Positions 1-7,744 of a DNA stretch of 14,883 bases are shown here, piece by piece (the stretch's first letter is position 1; the number at the start of each line of letters is the position of its first letter). Both the position numbers and the translations under genes were made by a program. Source of the stretch: Rhodospirillales bacterium (GTDB lineage Bacteria; Pseudomonadota; Alphaproteobacteria; QKFK01; SZUA-500); contig QKFK01000046.1 in NCBI GenBank assembly GCA_003252195.1, forward strand, positions 1 through 14,883, in the 5' to 3' direction. Below the pieces are notes generated by a model. It made no database searches. It was not told where the DNA came from and saw only the letters and a list, made by a program, of their open reading frames with translations.

Positions 1-18
1 GTGTTTCAGGTGATATAA
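1..18 (+). CDS. 3' end of an upstream gene, possibly proS (partial)
   Basis: The first six codons read V-F-Q-V-I-stop, and the stop lies 36 bases before the lolC/E start on the same strand. In alphaproteobacteria the gene before lolC-lolD-dnaE is often proS (prolyl-tRNA synthetase), and a short hydrophobic C-terminus would fit. Five residues cannot identify a protein, so the proS call rests on gene order known from related genomes. The reading frame may also be chance. Confidence 0.3.
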   Translation: MFQVI

Positions 19-54
19 ATAGGCAGTTAACTTTATTATTTTCTCGAGGAATAT

Positions 55-1302
55 ATGGCTTTTTCTGCTTTTGAAAGAATGGTATCTTGGAGATACTTAA
101 GAGCAAGAAGAAAAGAAGGCTTTGTTTCGGTAATTGCTGGATTTTCTCTCTTGGGTATATGCTTAGGTGTGGCTACACTTATCATTGTTATGTCTGTGAT
201 GAATGGTTTTAGAATTGAACTTCTAAACCGTATTATTGGTCTTAATGGGCATTTGGGCATTTATGGCATGGCTGGTATGCCAATTAATTATTATGAAGAC
301 ACGGCAGAAAGATTGCGCACTATTGAAGGTGTTAAAGCTGTTTATCCTATCATTGAAAGTCAAGTTCTGGTTTCTACAGGGCGCACTTCACAAGGTGTTG
401 TAGTTAGAGGAATTAGCAAAAAAGATATTATTAGCATTAAAGTTATCGCAGAGAATATCAAAGGGGGCACTATTGATGATTTTAAAGAAGGCAGTGTTTT
501 CATTGGTGAAAAACTAGCTCATAAAATTGGTGCTGATGTTGGTGATGAAATCACTTTAATTTCACCTAAAGGCAATGTTACTGCGTTTGGTTCTGTTCCT
601 CGTATGCTATCGTATAAAATTGCTGGTTTCTTTTCAGTTGGTATGTTTGAGTATGATTCAAATTTTATTTTTATGCCTCTTGAATCCGCTCAAAAATATT
701 TCTCTATGCCACAGTCAGTATCTAATATGGAGATTATATTAAATAATCCAGACGATGTGAACAAAGTTAGAGAAGATGCAGCTACAATTGTGGGAGATGC
801 TTACAGAATATATGATTGGCAACAAGCTAACGCAACGTTCTTTAACGCGATTGAGGTTGAGCGTAACGTTATGTTCTTGATTTTAACCTTAATTATTTTG
901 GTGGCAGCTTTTAATATTATTTCTGGTCTTATTATGTTGGTTAAAGATAAGGGTAAAGATGTTGCCATTCTGCGCACAATGGGTGCTACAAGAGGAATGA
1001 TTATGCGTATATTCTTTATGTGCGGTGCATTTATTGGGATTGCAGGAACATTTTTAGGTGCAATTTTAGGCGTTGTCTTCTGCAATAATATCGAAGGTAT
1101 TCGCCAGTTTTTACAATCTTTAACAGGAACAGAATTATTCTCTGCTGAGATTTACTTCTTATCAAAACTGCCTGCAGTGATAGACCCTGTTGAGGTTGTT
1201 AGTGTTGTGTTAATGGCATTGGTTCTTTCATTTGGGGCAACAATATACCCCGCATGGAGAGCTGCTCGTTTAGATCCTGTGGAGGCTTTGAGATATGAGT
1301 AA
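55..1302 (+). CDS. lolC: Lipoprotein-releasing ABC transporter permease, LolC/LolE (LolF-type) family
   Basis: Inner-membrane permease that, with LolD, extracts outer-membrane-destined lipoproteins from the inner membrane and passes them to LolA. The 415 residues have the family layout: a short cytoplasmic start with FERMVSWRYLRARR (residues 6-19), TM1 about 24-48 containing the V-M-N-G-F segment, a periplasmic MacB-like domain about 50-270, then TM2 about 272-297, TM3 about 317-346 and TM4 about 378-400. The C-terminus YPAWRAARLDPVEALRYE (398-415) is a hallmark of LolC/E. GAGGA at 46-50 sits four bases before the chosen ATG. The last eight bases overlap lolD, indicating translational coupling. 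Only one permease gene is visible, so a homodimer (the LolF arrangement) is likely, but a second copy elsewhere cannot be excluded. Confidence 0.93.
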   Translation: MAFSAFERMVSWRYLRARRKEGFVSVIAGFSLLGICLGVATLIIVMSVMNGFRIELLNRIIGLNGHLGIYGMAGMPINYYEDTAERLRTIEGVKAVYPIIESQVLVSTGRTSQGVVVRGISKKDIISIKVIAENIKGGTIDDFKEGSVFIGEKLAHKIGADVGDEITLISPKGNVTAFGSVPRMLSYKIAGFFSVGMFEYDSNFIFMPLESAQKYFSMPQSVSNMEIILNNPDDVNKVREDAATIVGDAYRIYDWQQANATFFNAIEVERNVMFLILTLIILVAAFNIISGLIMLVKDKGKDVAILRTMGATRGMIMRIFFMCGAFIGIAGTFLGAILGVVFCNNIEGIRQFLQSLTGTELFSAEIYFLSKLPAVIDPVEVVSVVLMALVLSFGATIYPAWRAARLDPVEALRYE

Positions 1303-2035
1303 TTCAGATAATAATGTTTCTCCATTAGTTCTAAGAGACGTTTCTCGTTCATTTGTTCAAGGTGATGAGAGACTTGATGTTCTAAAGTCAGTGAACTTAG
1401 AAATCCACCCAGGTGAGATTATTGCTTTGGTTGGTCCATCTGGTGCGGGTAAATCTACTTTGCTTCATATTGCTGGTTTGCTTGAAAGACCAACATCTGG
1501 TGAAGTGATTATTGGTGGTAAATCATGTCAAGATTTGCCAGATAATATGCGCACATTATTTAGACGTGAATATTTGGGCTTTGTTTATCAGTATCATAAT
1601 CTTTTGCCAGAGTTTACTGCTCTAGAAAATGTTGTTATACCTCAATCAATTGGCAATAAAGATAATAAAAAGTCAAAAGAAAAGGCAGATTGGTTGCTCG
1701 ATAAAATGGGTTTGCAAGATCGTAAACATCATAGACCAACTGAGCTATCAGGTGGTGAGCAACAACGTGTTGCTATTGCAAGAGCATTAGCAAATACCCC
1801 AAGGTTGTTATTAGCTGATGAGCCAACTGGTAATCTAGACCCCAATACTTCACAAACAGTTTTTGAAGAATTGTTACGCTTAGTAAGAGATACTGGATTA
1901 TCTGCATTGGTAGCTACTCATAACCCTGAGCTTGCTTCAAAGATGGATAGAAAAATTGCCTTAAGAGAAGGTGAGTTGGTAGAGCTTGGAGCAAAAGCTT
2001 TTATGGCTCGTCGTAACTACTACAAGCCAGAATAA
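1295..2035 (+). CDS. lolD: Lipoprotein-releasing ABC transporter ATPase LolD
   Basis: ATPase that powers lipoprotein release by the preceding permease on the cytoplasmic face. All nucleotide-binding motifs are intact in 246 residues: Walker A GPSGAGKST (47-55), Q-loop glutamine Q99 inside the LolD-typical stretch YQYHNLLPEFTALENV, signature LSGGEQQR (151-158), Walker B LLLADE (171-176) with catalytic E176, D-loop near D182 and H-loop H209. The ATG lies inside the permease stop region (8-base overlap), with GGAGG at 1281-1285 as ribosome-binding site nine bases upstream. The LolD-specific segment after the Q-loop and the neighbouring permease separate it from related MacB or FtsE ATPases. Confidence 0.95.
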   Translation: MSNSDNNVSPLVLRDVSRSFVQGDERLDVLKSVNLEIHPGEIIALVGPSGAGKSTLLHIAGLLERPTSGEVIIGGKSCQDLPDNMRTLFRREYLGFVYQYHNLLPEFTALENVVIPQSIGNKDNKKSKEKADWLLDKMGLQDRKHHRPTELSGGEQQRVAIARALANTPRLLLADEPTGNLDPNTSQTVFEELLRLVRDTGLSALVATHNPELASKMDRKIALREGELVELGAKAFMARRNYYKPE

Positions 2036-2052
2036 TAAGAATTTAGAGAGTA

Positions 2053-5000
2053 ATGACACAAGAATTTGTACATTTAAGGGTTCACTCGGCATTTTCATTG
2101 TCTGAGGGTGCTATAAAAATCCCTAAATTAATTGATGCATGCGTTGAAAAGCATATGCCTGCTATAGCTATAACAGATACATCTAACATGTTTGGCTGTA
2201 TGGAATTTTCAGCTAAAGCTTCTGGGGCAGGGGTGCAACCAATTATCGCAACCCAAATTAATGTTCGTAATCAAAGCAGTGAAAATGATATTATAGCTAA
2301 AAACTCTGGGCTTACTCCTGCACCAGATAAGATGGTGTTATTCGCTCAAAATCGTAGTGGTTATGAAAATTTGATGAAGCTTTTAAGTAAAGCTTACATG
2401 GAAACCCCATCTCACGAATTGCCACAAATTAGAATATCTGATTTTGCAGAATGTAATAATGGTGTTATTGCTTTAACTGGTGGTTATCATGGTCCAATAG
2501 GTAGGCAAATCTTAGAAGGTCAACTCTTAGAAGCGGAAGAAACTTTGCTAAAGCTTAAAGAGTATTTTGGCAATCGTTTGTATATGGAATTAAGCCGTAT
2601 AGGTTTGCCTCAAGAAGATGCAACCGAAGAAGAATTTATTAATTTAGCTTACCGCCATGATATTCCTCTTGTTGCAACTAATGAAGCATTCTTTTTAAAA
2701 GAAGAAATGTATGAAGCCCACGATGCTCTTGTTTGTATTGCTGCTGGCGCATATGTAGCCCAAAAAGACAGACGAAAATTATCTCCTAATAACCGTCTAA
2801 AATCTCCTGCAGAAATGATTGAGCTTTTTAGTGATATTCCTGAGGCAATTGATAACACTATTAATATCGCTAAAAGATGTGGTTATATGGTTGAGTTCGT
2901 TCCACCAATTTTGCCTCCTTATGACGTAGGTGAAGGTAAGAATGAGAATGATGTTCTTCGCGAGCGTTCAATTGATGGTCTTAAAAAACGCTTAGAGGTT
3001 CATGTATATAAACCAGAAATGAGCGATGCTGAAAAAGAAGAAGTAACTAAAACATATTTTGATAGGTTAGAATATGAGTTAGGTATTATTATTCAGATGG
3101 GTTTCCCTGGTTACTTTCTTATCGTTTCTGATTTTATTAGTTGGTCAAAAGCAAATGGTGTTCCTGTTGGTCCAGGGCGTGGTTCTGGTGCTGGTTCGGT
3201 AGTTGCTTGGGCTTTGACTATTACAGATTTAGACCCGCTAAGATTTGGCTTGTTGTTTGAGCGTTTCTTGAACCCAGAACGTGTGTCAATGCCTGACTTT
3301 GACGTTGACTTTTGCCAAGAAAACCGTGGTAAGTCGATTGAATATGTGCAGAATAAATATGGTCATGATAAGGTTGCCCAAATTATTACATTTGGTAAGT
3401 TGCAGGCAAAGGCTGTTGTTCGTGACGTGGGTAGGGTTCTGCAAATGCCATATGGGCAGGTTGATAGAATGATACCAGCTACGCCTGGTAAACAGATAAC
3501 TCTTACCGAAGCTTTAGATACAATTCCAGAGTTAAGGGCAGAAAGAGATAATGAGCCAGTAGTTGCGAATATGCTTGATATAGCCATCAAGCTAGAAGGG
3601 CTTTACAGGCACGCATCAACTCACGCTGCAGGTGTGGTTATTGGCGATAGGCCTCTTAACCAAATTTGTGCTTTATATAAAGATCCAAACTCAGATATGC
3701 CAGTTACCCAGTTTGATATGAAATGGGTTGAATCTTGTGGTTTGATTAAATTTGACTTTTTGGGGCTTAAAACTCTAACCGTTATTAAAAGAGCGGTTGA
3801 TTTGGTTAAAAAGGTTCATAATGTAGATATTGATATATCTGCAATAACACTAGAAGATAGAAAAACATATGAGCTTTTGCAAAGAGCAGAGACGGCGGGG
3901 GTGTTCCAGCTTGAAAGTTCTGGTATGCGTGATATTTTGCGCCAATTACGCCCCGATAAGCTAGAAGATATTATCGCTATTGTATCTTTGTATCGTCCTG
4001 GTCCAATGGATAATATTCCAAGTTATATTAAACGCAAACACGGCGATGAAGAGCCAGATTATCTGCACCCCAAATTAGAGCCAATCTTAAAAGAAACTTA
4101 TGGTATTATGATTTACCAAGAGCAGGTTATGCAAATTGCTCAGGTTTTAGCAGGTTATACACTTGGTGGAGCTGACTTGTTGCGTCGTGCTATGGGTAAG
4201 AAAAAAGTTGAAGAGATGGTTAAACAGCGCCAAATCTTTAATGAAGGTGCTAAAGAACGTGGCGTTGAAGAGGCTAGATCTGACAGTATATTTAGTCAGA
4301 TGGAAAAGTTCGCAGGATATGGATTTAATAAATCTCACGCGGCTGCTTATGCTTTAATTGCATATCAGACAGCTTATCTTAAAGCTCATTATCCAGTTGA
4401 GTTTTTATCGGCGACTATGTCGTTGGATATCAATAACACTGATAAACTTGGCTTTTTTAAAGAAGAAGCTAGAAAAATGGGTATTAGTGTTTTAACTCCA
4501 GATATTAATAATTCTGAAGTTGATTTTGCGGTTGAGAATTCTGCAATACGTTATGCTTTATCTGCAATAAAAGGAGTTGGCGCCAATAATATGGAAGCTC
4601 TTGTTGCTGAGCGCAATAAGGGCGGATCTTTTAAGGATATTAATGATTTTATTAGGCGCTTAAACCCTAAATCCATTAATAGACGTCAGTTAGAAAACCT
4701 TATTAAAGCAGGCGCATTTGACTCAATTGATAAAAATAGAGCTAAATTATATAATTCTGTAAGTTTAATGCTTCAGCATGCCAATACTATTAATGAAGAA
4801 AAAAATAGCTCTCAAGGTGGTTTGTTTGGAGAAGAAGTCTTTCATGCTAGAATAGAGTTGCCTAATTCACCAGACTGGACGCAAATGGAGAGACTAAAGC
4901 TTGAGGCAGAAGCAATTGGCTTTTATTTATCTGCACATCCATTAGATGATTATAAAGATGGTATGGAAAAACTAAGAGTTACTACGATTGCAGAGCTTGA

Positions 5001-5511
5001 TAAGAATATGCGAGAGGGCGAGACATCTAAAGTAAAGATGGCTGGGATTGTAAACTCCTTCCAAACTCGAATTAGTAAATCTGGCAATAAGTACGCTTTT
5101 GTAGAATTTTCTGATACTACAGGTAGTTTTGATGCATTGTTCTTTTCTGATTCTTTAGCTCGCTATAAAGACTTGTTGTCATCGGGAACTCCATTATTGT
5201 TGGCTCTAGATGCTGAAAGAAAAACAGCGGAAGAACCTCCAAGATTTTTAGCAAGAAGAGTAGAAACTTTAGACGATGCTATTGGTGATATTGCAAATGG
5301 GCTTATTATTAGCTTTAATAATGAAGTTGCCTTACCTGCAATAAAGGAAGCATTGGCAAGTGATGGTGCAGGAAGAAATAAAATATTTATTAAGCCTGAT
5401 ATTGAAGATTGGGATATAGAAATATGTTTGGAAACAGGGTATGCTATATCGGATGGCTTAATTGGCAAACTTAGAAGCATATCTGGAATTACAGCAATAA
5501 AAGAGCTATAG
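2053..5511 (+). CDS. dnaE: DNA polymerase III alpha subunit, DnaE1 type
   Basis: Replicative C-family DNA polymerase. Its 1152 residues are close to the E. coli protein. The order is PHP domain (about 5-280), palm/fingers with GPGRGSGAGS (373-382), catalytic aspartates D415 and D417 in PDFDVDF and D568 in FDFLG, helix-hairpin-helix region about 835-890, a clamp-binding pentapeptide Q-G-G-L-F (921-925), OB fold about 993-1075 and a C-terminal tau-binding-type region. The PHP metal sites are degenerate: the TD-T-S-N motif at 41-45 lacks the histidine of active PHP domains, and ATNEAFF (208-214) lacks the D and H of the third motif. Proofreading therefore probably comes from a separate DnaQ, as in E. 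coli. It starts 17 bases after lolD with a weak AGAGAG Shine-Dalgarno and ends two bases before the next gene. Confidence 0.97.
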   Translation: MTQEFVHLRVHSAFSLSEGAIKIPKLIDACVEKHMPAIAITDTSNMFGCMEFSAKASGAGVQPIIATQINVRNQSSENDIIAKNSGLTPAPDKMVLFAQNRSGYENLMKLLSKAYMETPSHELPQIRISDFAECNNGVIALTGGYHGPIGRQILEGQLLEAEETLLKLKEYFGNRLYMELSRIGLPQEDATEEEFINLAYRHDIPLVATNEAFFLKEEMYEAHDALVCIAAGAYVAQKDRRKLSPNNRLKSPAEMIELFSDIPEAIDNTINIAKRCGYMVEFVPPILPPYDVGEGKNENDVLRERSIDGLKKRLEVHVYKPEMSDAEKEEVTKTYFDRLEYELGIIIQMGFPGYFLIVSDFISWSKANGVPVGPGRGSGAGSVVAWALTITDLDPLRFGLLFERFLNPERVSMPDFDVDFCQENRGKSIEYVQNKYGHDKVAQIITFGKLQAKAVVRDVGRVLQMPYGQVDRMIPATPGKQITLTEALDTIPELRAERDNEPVVANMLDIAIKLEGLYRHASTHAAGVVIGDRPLNQICALYKDPNSDMPVTQFDMKWVESCGLIKFDFLGLKTLTVIKRAVDLVKKVHNVDIDISAITLEDRKTYELLQRAETAGVFQLESSGMRDILRQLRPDKLEDIIAIVSLYRPGPMDNIPSYIKRKHGDEEPDYLHPKLEPILKETYGIMIYQEQVMQIAQVLAGYTLGGADLLRRAMGKKKVEEMVKQRQIFNEGAKERGVEEARSDSIFSQMEKFAGYGFNKSHAAAYALIAYQTAYLKAHYPVEFLSATMSLDINNTDKLGFFKEEARKMGISVLTPDINNSEVDFAVENSAIRYALSAIKGVGANNMEALVAERNKGGSFKDINDFIRRLNPKSINRRQLENLIKAGAFDSIDKNRAKLYNSVSLMLQHANTINEEKNSSQGGLFGEEVFHARIELPNSPDWTQMERLKLEAEAIGFYLSAHPLDDYKDGMEKLRVTTIAELDKNMREGETSKVKMAGIVNSFQTRISKSGNKYAFVEFSDTTGSFDALFFSDSLARYKDLLSSGTPLLLALDAERKTAEEPPRFLARRVETLDDAIGDIANGLIISFNNEVALPAIKEALASDGAGRNKIFIKPDIEDWDIEICLETGYAISDGLIGKLRSISGITAIKEL

Positions 5512-5513
5512 AC

Positions 5514-6368
5514 ATGGATAAAAATATTAAAACCGCAGTAAAAAACATTTTAATAAAGGGCGATGACGGAATTGTTAGAATGCCTCTTTTTGATACGGTA
5601 AATGAGGTGTATGGCGATGTTTTTTTATATCTTAACAAATTTATGCCATTTGCATTGTTAGTTAGTTTATTTGTAACAATCACTGATTTTATTCTTAAGA
5701 CACAACATATTTGCACATATTCAGTTCAGTCTAGTGAAAATATTTTTACCTGTAATGAAAGTGCTGTTGTTGGGCTTGGATCGTTTTTTATAAGAACTAT
5801 CTTTATGATTTATTTTATGGTTGGTTGGCATAAAATTAGGTATATGAACGCAAAAATATCGGATGTTCTTGGGTTTGATAAAGTGTTTATTAAATATTTG
5901 GCATTTGCATTTGTATATGTTTTCTTGATGTCTACTCCAGCTATATCTGCACAGATATTAACAATTAGGAATCCTTCATACGGTGTTCTGATTGAACTTG
6001 CCATATTCGGTCTTATTGGTATAGGCGTTATGGGGCCTTTTGTTTCTGGCAGAATTCTAATCATATTGGCTGATATTGCCTTTGATAAAGGTGGTTTATC
6101 ATTAAAAAAATTGTGGCAATCAGGTAAAGGGAATAATCTAAAGATTGTTTCGCTACAGTTAGCAACATTGTTTTTTATTTTCTTAAAACCTGCTTACATG
6201 CCTGTAGATAAAGTTCAGATTATGTTGATTAAATACCCAGTTATTACGACAATAATTGAAGATTTCGTATATAATTTAATTGTTTTGATACAGCTTGGAT
6301 TACTAGTTAATTTGAGTGTTGCAGTTCATTATTACTTATATAGACCTTCTGTTGAGGAGAGCGAATAA
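5514..6368 (+). CDS. Multi-pass inner-membrane protein of unknown function (paralogue 1 of a tandem pair)
   Basis: I do not recognise a named gene. The 284 residues contain about six hydrophobic segments (near 44-61, 86-104, 125-148, 157-185, 210-226 and 245-272). The start DDGIVRMPLFDTV (17-29) resembles residues 8-19 of the next protein. The segment LKKLWQSGKGNNLKI (197-211) matches a W-x-x-(S/T)-x-GN-x-x-(R/K)-I element that I associate with YciC/GPDPase-membrane-domain-like proteins. C67 and C80 flank the loop after the first membrane segment and could form an extracytoplasmic disulfide. The ATG lies two bases after the dnaE stop with only a weak upstream GAG, so expression probably depends on coupling to dnaE. 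It overlaps the next gene by one base. A real gene by length and context; function unknown. Confidence 0.8.
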   Translation: MDKNIKTAVKNILIKGDDGIVRMPLFDTVNEVYGDVFLYLNKFMPFALLVSLFVTITDFILKTQHICTYSVQSSENIFTCNESAVVGLGSFFIRTIFMIYFMVGWHKIRYMNAKISDVLGFDKVFIKYLAFAFVYVFLMSTPAISAQILTIRNPSYGVLIELAIFGLIGIGVMGPFVSGRILIILADIAFDKGGLSLKKLWQSGKGNNLKIVSLQLATLFFIFLKPAYMPVDKVQIMLIKYPVITTIIEDFVYNLIVLIQLGLLVNLSVAVHYYLYRPSVEESE

Positions 6369-7336
6369 TGTCAGTAGAATTTTTAGATGATGATGGTGTA
6401 AAGTTACCTGTTTTTAAAACTATAAAAACATCTTTTAAAGTGTACTTTAAAAACTATTTACCATTGTTAAGGTTGGTTGGTGCATGGATTTTGTTGGACT
6501 TTTTATGTGATGCATTGTTTGGGTTTCCATCCTTGTGTGAAAAGGGCGGATTAGACAGTGTGTGTCCATCAAAAACTGGCTCTGCAACGATTCCATCTAT
6601 TGTTGCTAACATATGTTATATTGCATCAATGTGCGCTTTTTACAGATATATGCTAGCGGGTAATAAAGAAAAATATTCTGGTAAATTTGGGAAAGCTGAA
6701 CTCAAATTTATTGGTTATGCTCTTTTGATGCTATTGGCTGTTATTGCTATAATAATGGTTCCTGTGCTTATATCAGTTATGTTGAAATATTCATCCCCCA
6801 TAGAGCATGTGTGGGAAGGGCAGGTTGTAATCATATTTGCTTTGTTATCTTTATTTGCAATAATATACATTCAGCAAAGAGTAATGTTGGTTTTTCCTGC
6901 TGCTGCGATTCTAAGGCCTAGTTTTTCAATGAAGAAATCATGGAAAATGACGAGGGGTAATGTCTTTAGAATTTTTGCAGTTACTTCATTATCACAAATC
7001 GTTGTAGCTATTGTATCATTCGTGCTTGTGTTTGTTTCTATAATTGTAGCTGCCAAATTAGCAAATACATTTGTATTTTATTTGATTGTTATATTAACTA
7101 AAGTAGTTGTTATAAGTATTCTTATGCTAAGTACGGTTGTTAACTCAGCTATATATGATTTCTTTATGTACCATAGAGGCGCAGTTGCTGCTATTCCTAA
7201 GGATATTACAGATTTAGCTGTTGGCTCTAAAACAACTAAAGAAACATCCTCTTTCGTTCCTCTTTTAAATGGAAAAGATGATGATGCGAAAGATGAGGAA
7301 GATATGTTAGAGGTAGAAGAAGATACAAAAGAGTAG
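6368..7336 (+). CDS. Multi-pass inner-membrane protein of unknown function (paralogue 2 of a tandem pair)
   Basis: No named function is recognised. The 322 residues have membrane segments near 32-52, 76-95, 113-138, 151-180, 202-228 and 234-266. Like its upstream neighbour it begins with a DDG-V-K-L-P-V-F motif (8-16), has a two-cysteine loop after the first segment (C57, C66), and carries SWKMTRGNVFRIF (191-203), a clear form of the W-x-x-T-x-GN-x-x-R-I element seen in YciC-like membrane proteins. Unlike the neighbour it ends in a strongly acidic cytoplasmic-type tail (about 303-322, rich in D and E). GAGGAG at 6354-6359 is a good ribosome-binding site, and the ATG overlaps the previous stop (TAATG). 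It is the last gene of the + strand block. Confidence 0.8.
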   Translation: MSVEFLDDDGVKLPVFKTIKTSFKVYFKNYLPLLRLVGAWILLDFLCDALFGFPSLCEKGGLDSVCPSKTGSATIPSIVANICYIASMCAFYRYMLAGNKEKYSGKFGKAELKFIGYALLMLLAVIAIIMVPVLISVMLKYSSPIEHVWEGQVVIIFALLSLFAIIYIQQRVMLVFPAAAILRPSFSMKKSWKMTRGNVFRIFAVTSLSQIVVAIVSFVLVFVSIIVAAKLANTFVFYLIVILTKVVVISILMLSTVVNSAIYDFFMYHRGAVAAIPKDITDLAVGSKTTKETSSFVPLLNGKDDDAKDEEDMLEVEEDTKE

Positions 7337-7340
7337 TGTG

Positions 7341-7401
7341 AATAATAATTTTGATGAGCTTTTGTAGAATCTTCTTGCCAAAGCTCATTAATTTGATTAT
7401 T
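7341..7401 (+). other. Long imperfect hairpin between the dnaE operon and tRNA-Glu
   Basis: Bases 7341-7364 and 7379-7401 are imperfect inverted repeats. The core TGAGCTTTTG / CAAAGCTCA pairs with one bulged T, and the outer part AATAAT / ATTATT pairs after a mismatched stretch. The 14-base loop is 7365-7378. No U-run follows, so this is not a classical Rho-independent terminator. It may protect the 3' end of the operon mRNA or be a processing site. Confidence 0.45.
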
Positions 7402-7403
7402 AC
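7375..7403 (+). promoter_or_regulatory. Candidate sigma70 promoter for tRNA-Glu
   Basis: TTGCCA at 7375-7380 (-35-like), a 17-base spacer and TATTAC at 7398-7403 (-10-like) would start transcription near 7410, about ten bases before the mature tRNA 5' end. The match to consensus is only moderate and the site overlaps the right arm of the hairpin. Read-through from the upstream operon is the alternative. Confidence 0.3.
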
Positions 7404-7420
7404 TAAGAAATCTTGTTTAT

Positions 7421-7496
7421 GTCCCCTTCGTCTAGAGGCCTAGGACATCGCCCTCTCACGGCGGTAACAGGGGTTCAAATCCCCTAGGGGATACCA
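7421..7496 (+). tRNA. tRNA-Glu (anticodon CUC)
   Basis: A complete 76-base cloverleaf can be drawn. The acceptor stem is GTCCCCT (7421-7427) with AGGGGAT (7486-7492). The D stem is 7430-7433 with 7443-7446, and the anticodon stem TCGCC/GGCGG encloses the loop CTCTCAC with anticodon CTC at 7455-7457. The T stem AGGGG/CCCCT encloses TTCAAAT. The encoded 3' end is A73-CCA. It closely resembles bacterial tRNA-Glu. Two oddities are a CUC rather than the usual UUC anticodon, so a second tRNA-Glu(UUC) must exist elsewhere to read GAA, and a G1-U72 wobble at the top of the acceptor stem where E. coli tRNA-Glu has G-C. Confidence 0.96.
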
Positions 7497-7499
7497 ATA

Positions 7500-7531
7500 A
7501 AAAAGCTCCATTAATGGAGCTTTTTGTTTTT
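7500..7531 (+). terminator. Rho-independent terminator after tRNA-Glu, probably bidirectional
   Basis: Bases 7500-7525 are a perfect 26-base palindrome (AAAAAGCTCCAT/ATGGAGCTTTTT around a TA centre), followed by a T-rich tail to 7531. Only four bases separate it from the tRNA CCA end. The A-run on its left side (7499-7504) makes the same hairpin a terminator on the - strand, where it would stop transcripts leaving purC. Confidence 0.88.
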
Positions 7532-7565
7532 GAAAAATTGCCAACTAATATATAGCTAATCAATA

Positions 7566-7715
7566 TTACGAATTACTACGAAGACGATATGCTGTTGGAG
7601 CATATTTGTTCATATGTAAATTAGCCCGAGCTTTATGCTTAACTATCAAATCTGCGTGATTTGCTAAACAAAATGTTAGCACTTTTAAGAGTTTATTGGT
7701 TTTATGTAGTATGGC
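7566..7715 (-). pseudogene. Possible remnant: 49-codon open stretch without a usable start
   Basis: On the - strand, downstream of purC, a reading frame stays open for 49 codons from an in-frame stop at 7716-7718 to a TAA at 7566-7568. The peptide is of ordinary composition and basic near its end, with KHKARANLHMNKYAPTAYRL in its C-terminal half. The only internal ATG lies 15 codons from the end, and I see no ribosome-binding site that would make the full stretch a gene. It may be the decayed 3' end of a gene or plain intergenic sequence; the family is not recognised. Confidence 0.18.
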
Positions 7716-7744
7716 TTAGTTGCATAGGTTGCTTAAAGATTATC

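Noticed and set aside
801..1085. A 94-codon open frame on the - strand inside the lolC/E gene.
   Set aside because: Antisense of a region coding for hydrophobic helices; the peptide is rich in I, P, K and A in a way typical of such shadows.
5163..5480. A 105-codon open frame on the - strand inside dnaE.
   Set aside because: It lies fully within a well-supported DnaE coding region, has no start context and no recognisable domain, so it is an antisense shadow.
7341..7401. The hairpin after the dnaE operon as a Rho-independent terminator.
   Set aside because: No U-run follows on the + strand and the stem is interrupted, so I list it only as a hairpin of uncertain role.
7421..7531. A prophage or island attachment site at the tRNA-Glu 3' end.
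   Set aside because: No second copy of the tRNA 3' segment, integrase or mobility gene is present in the window.
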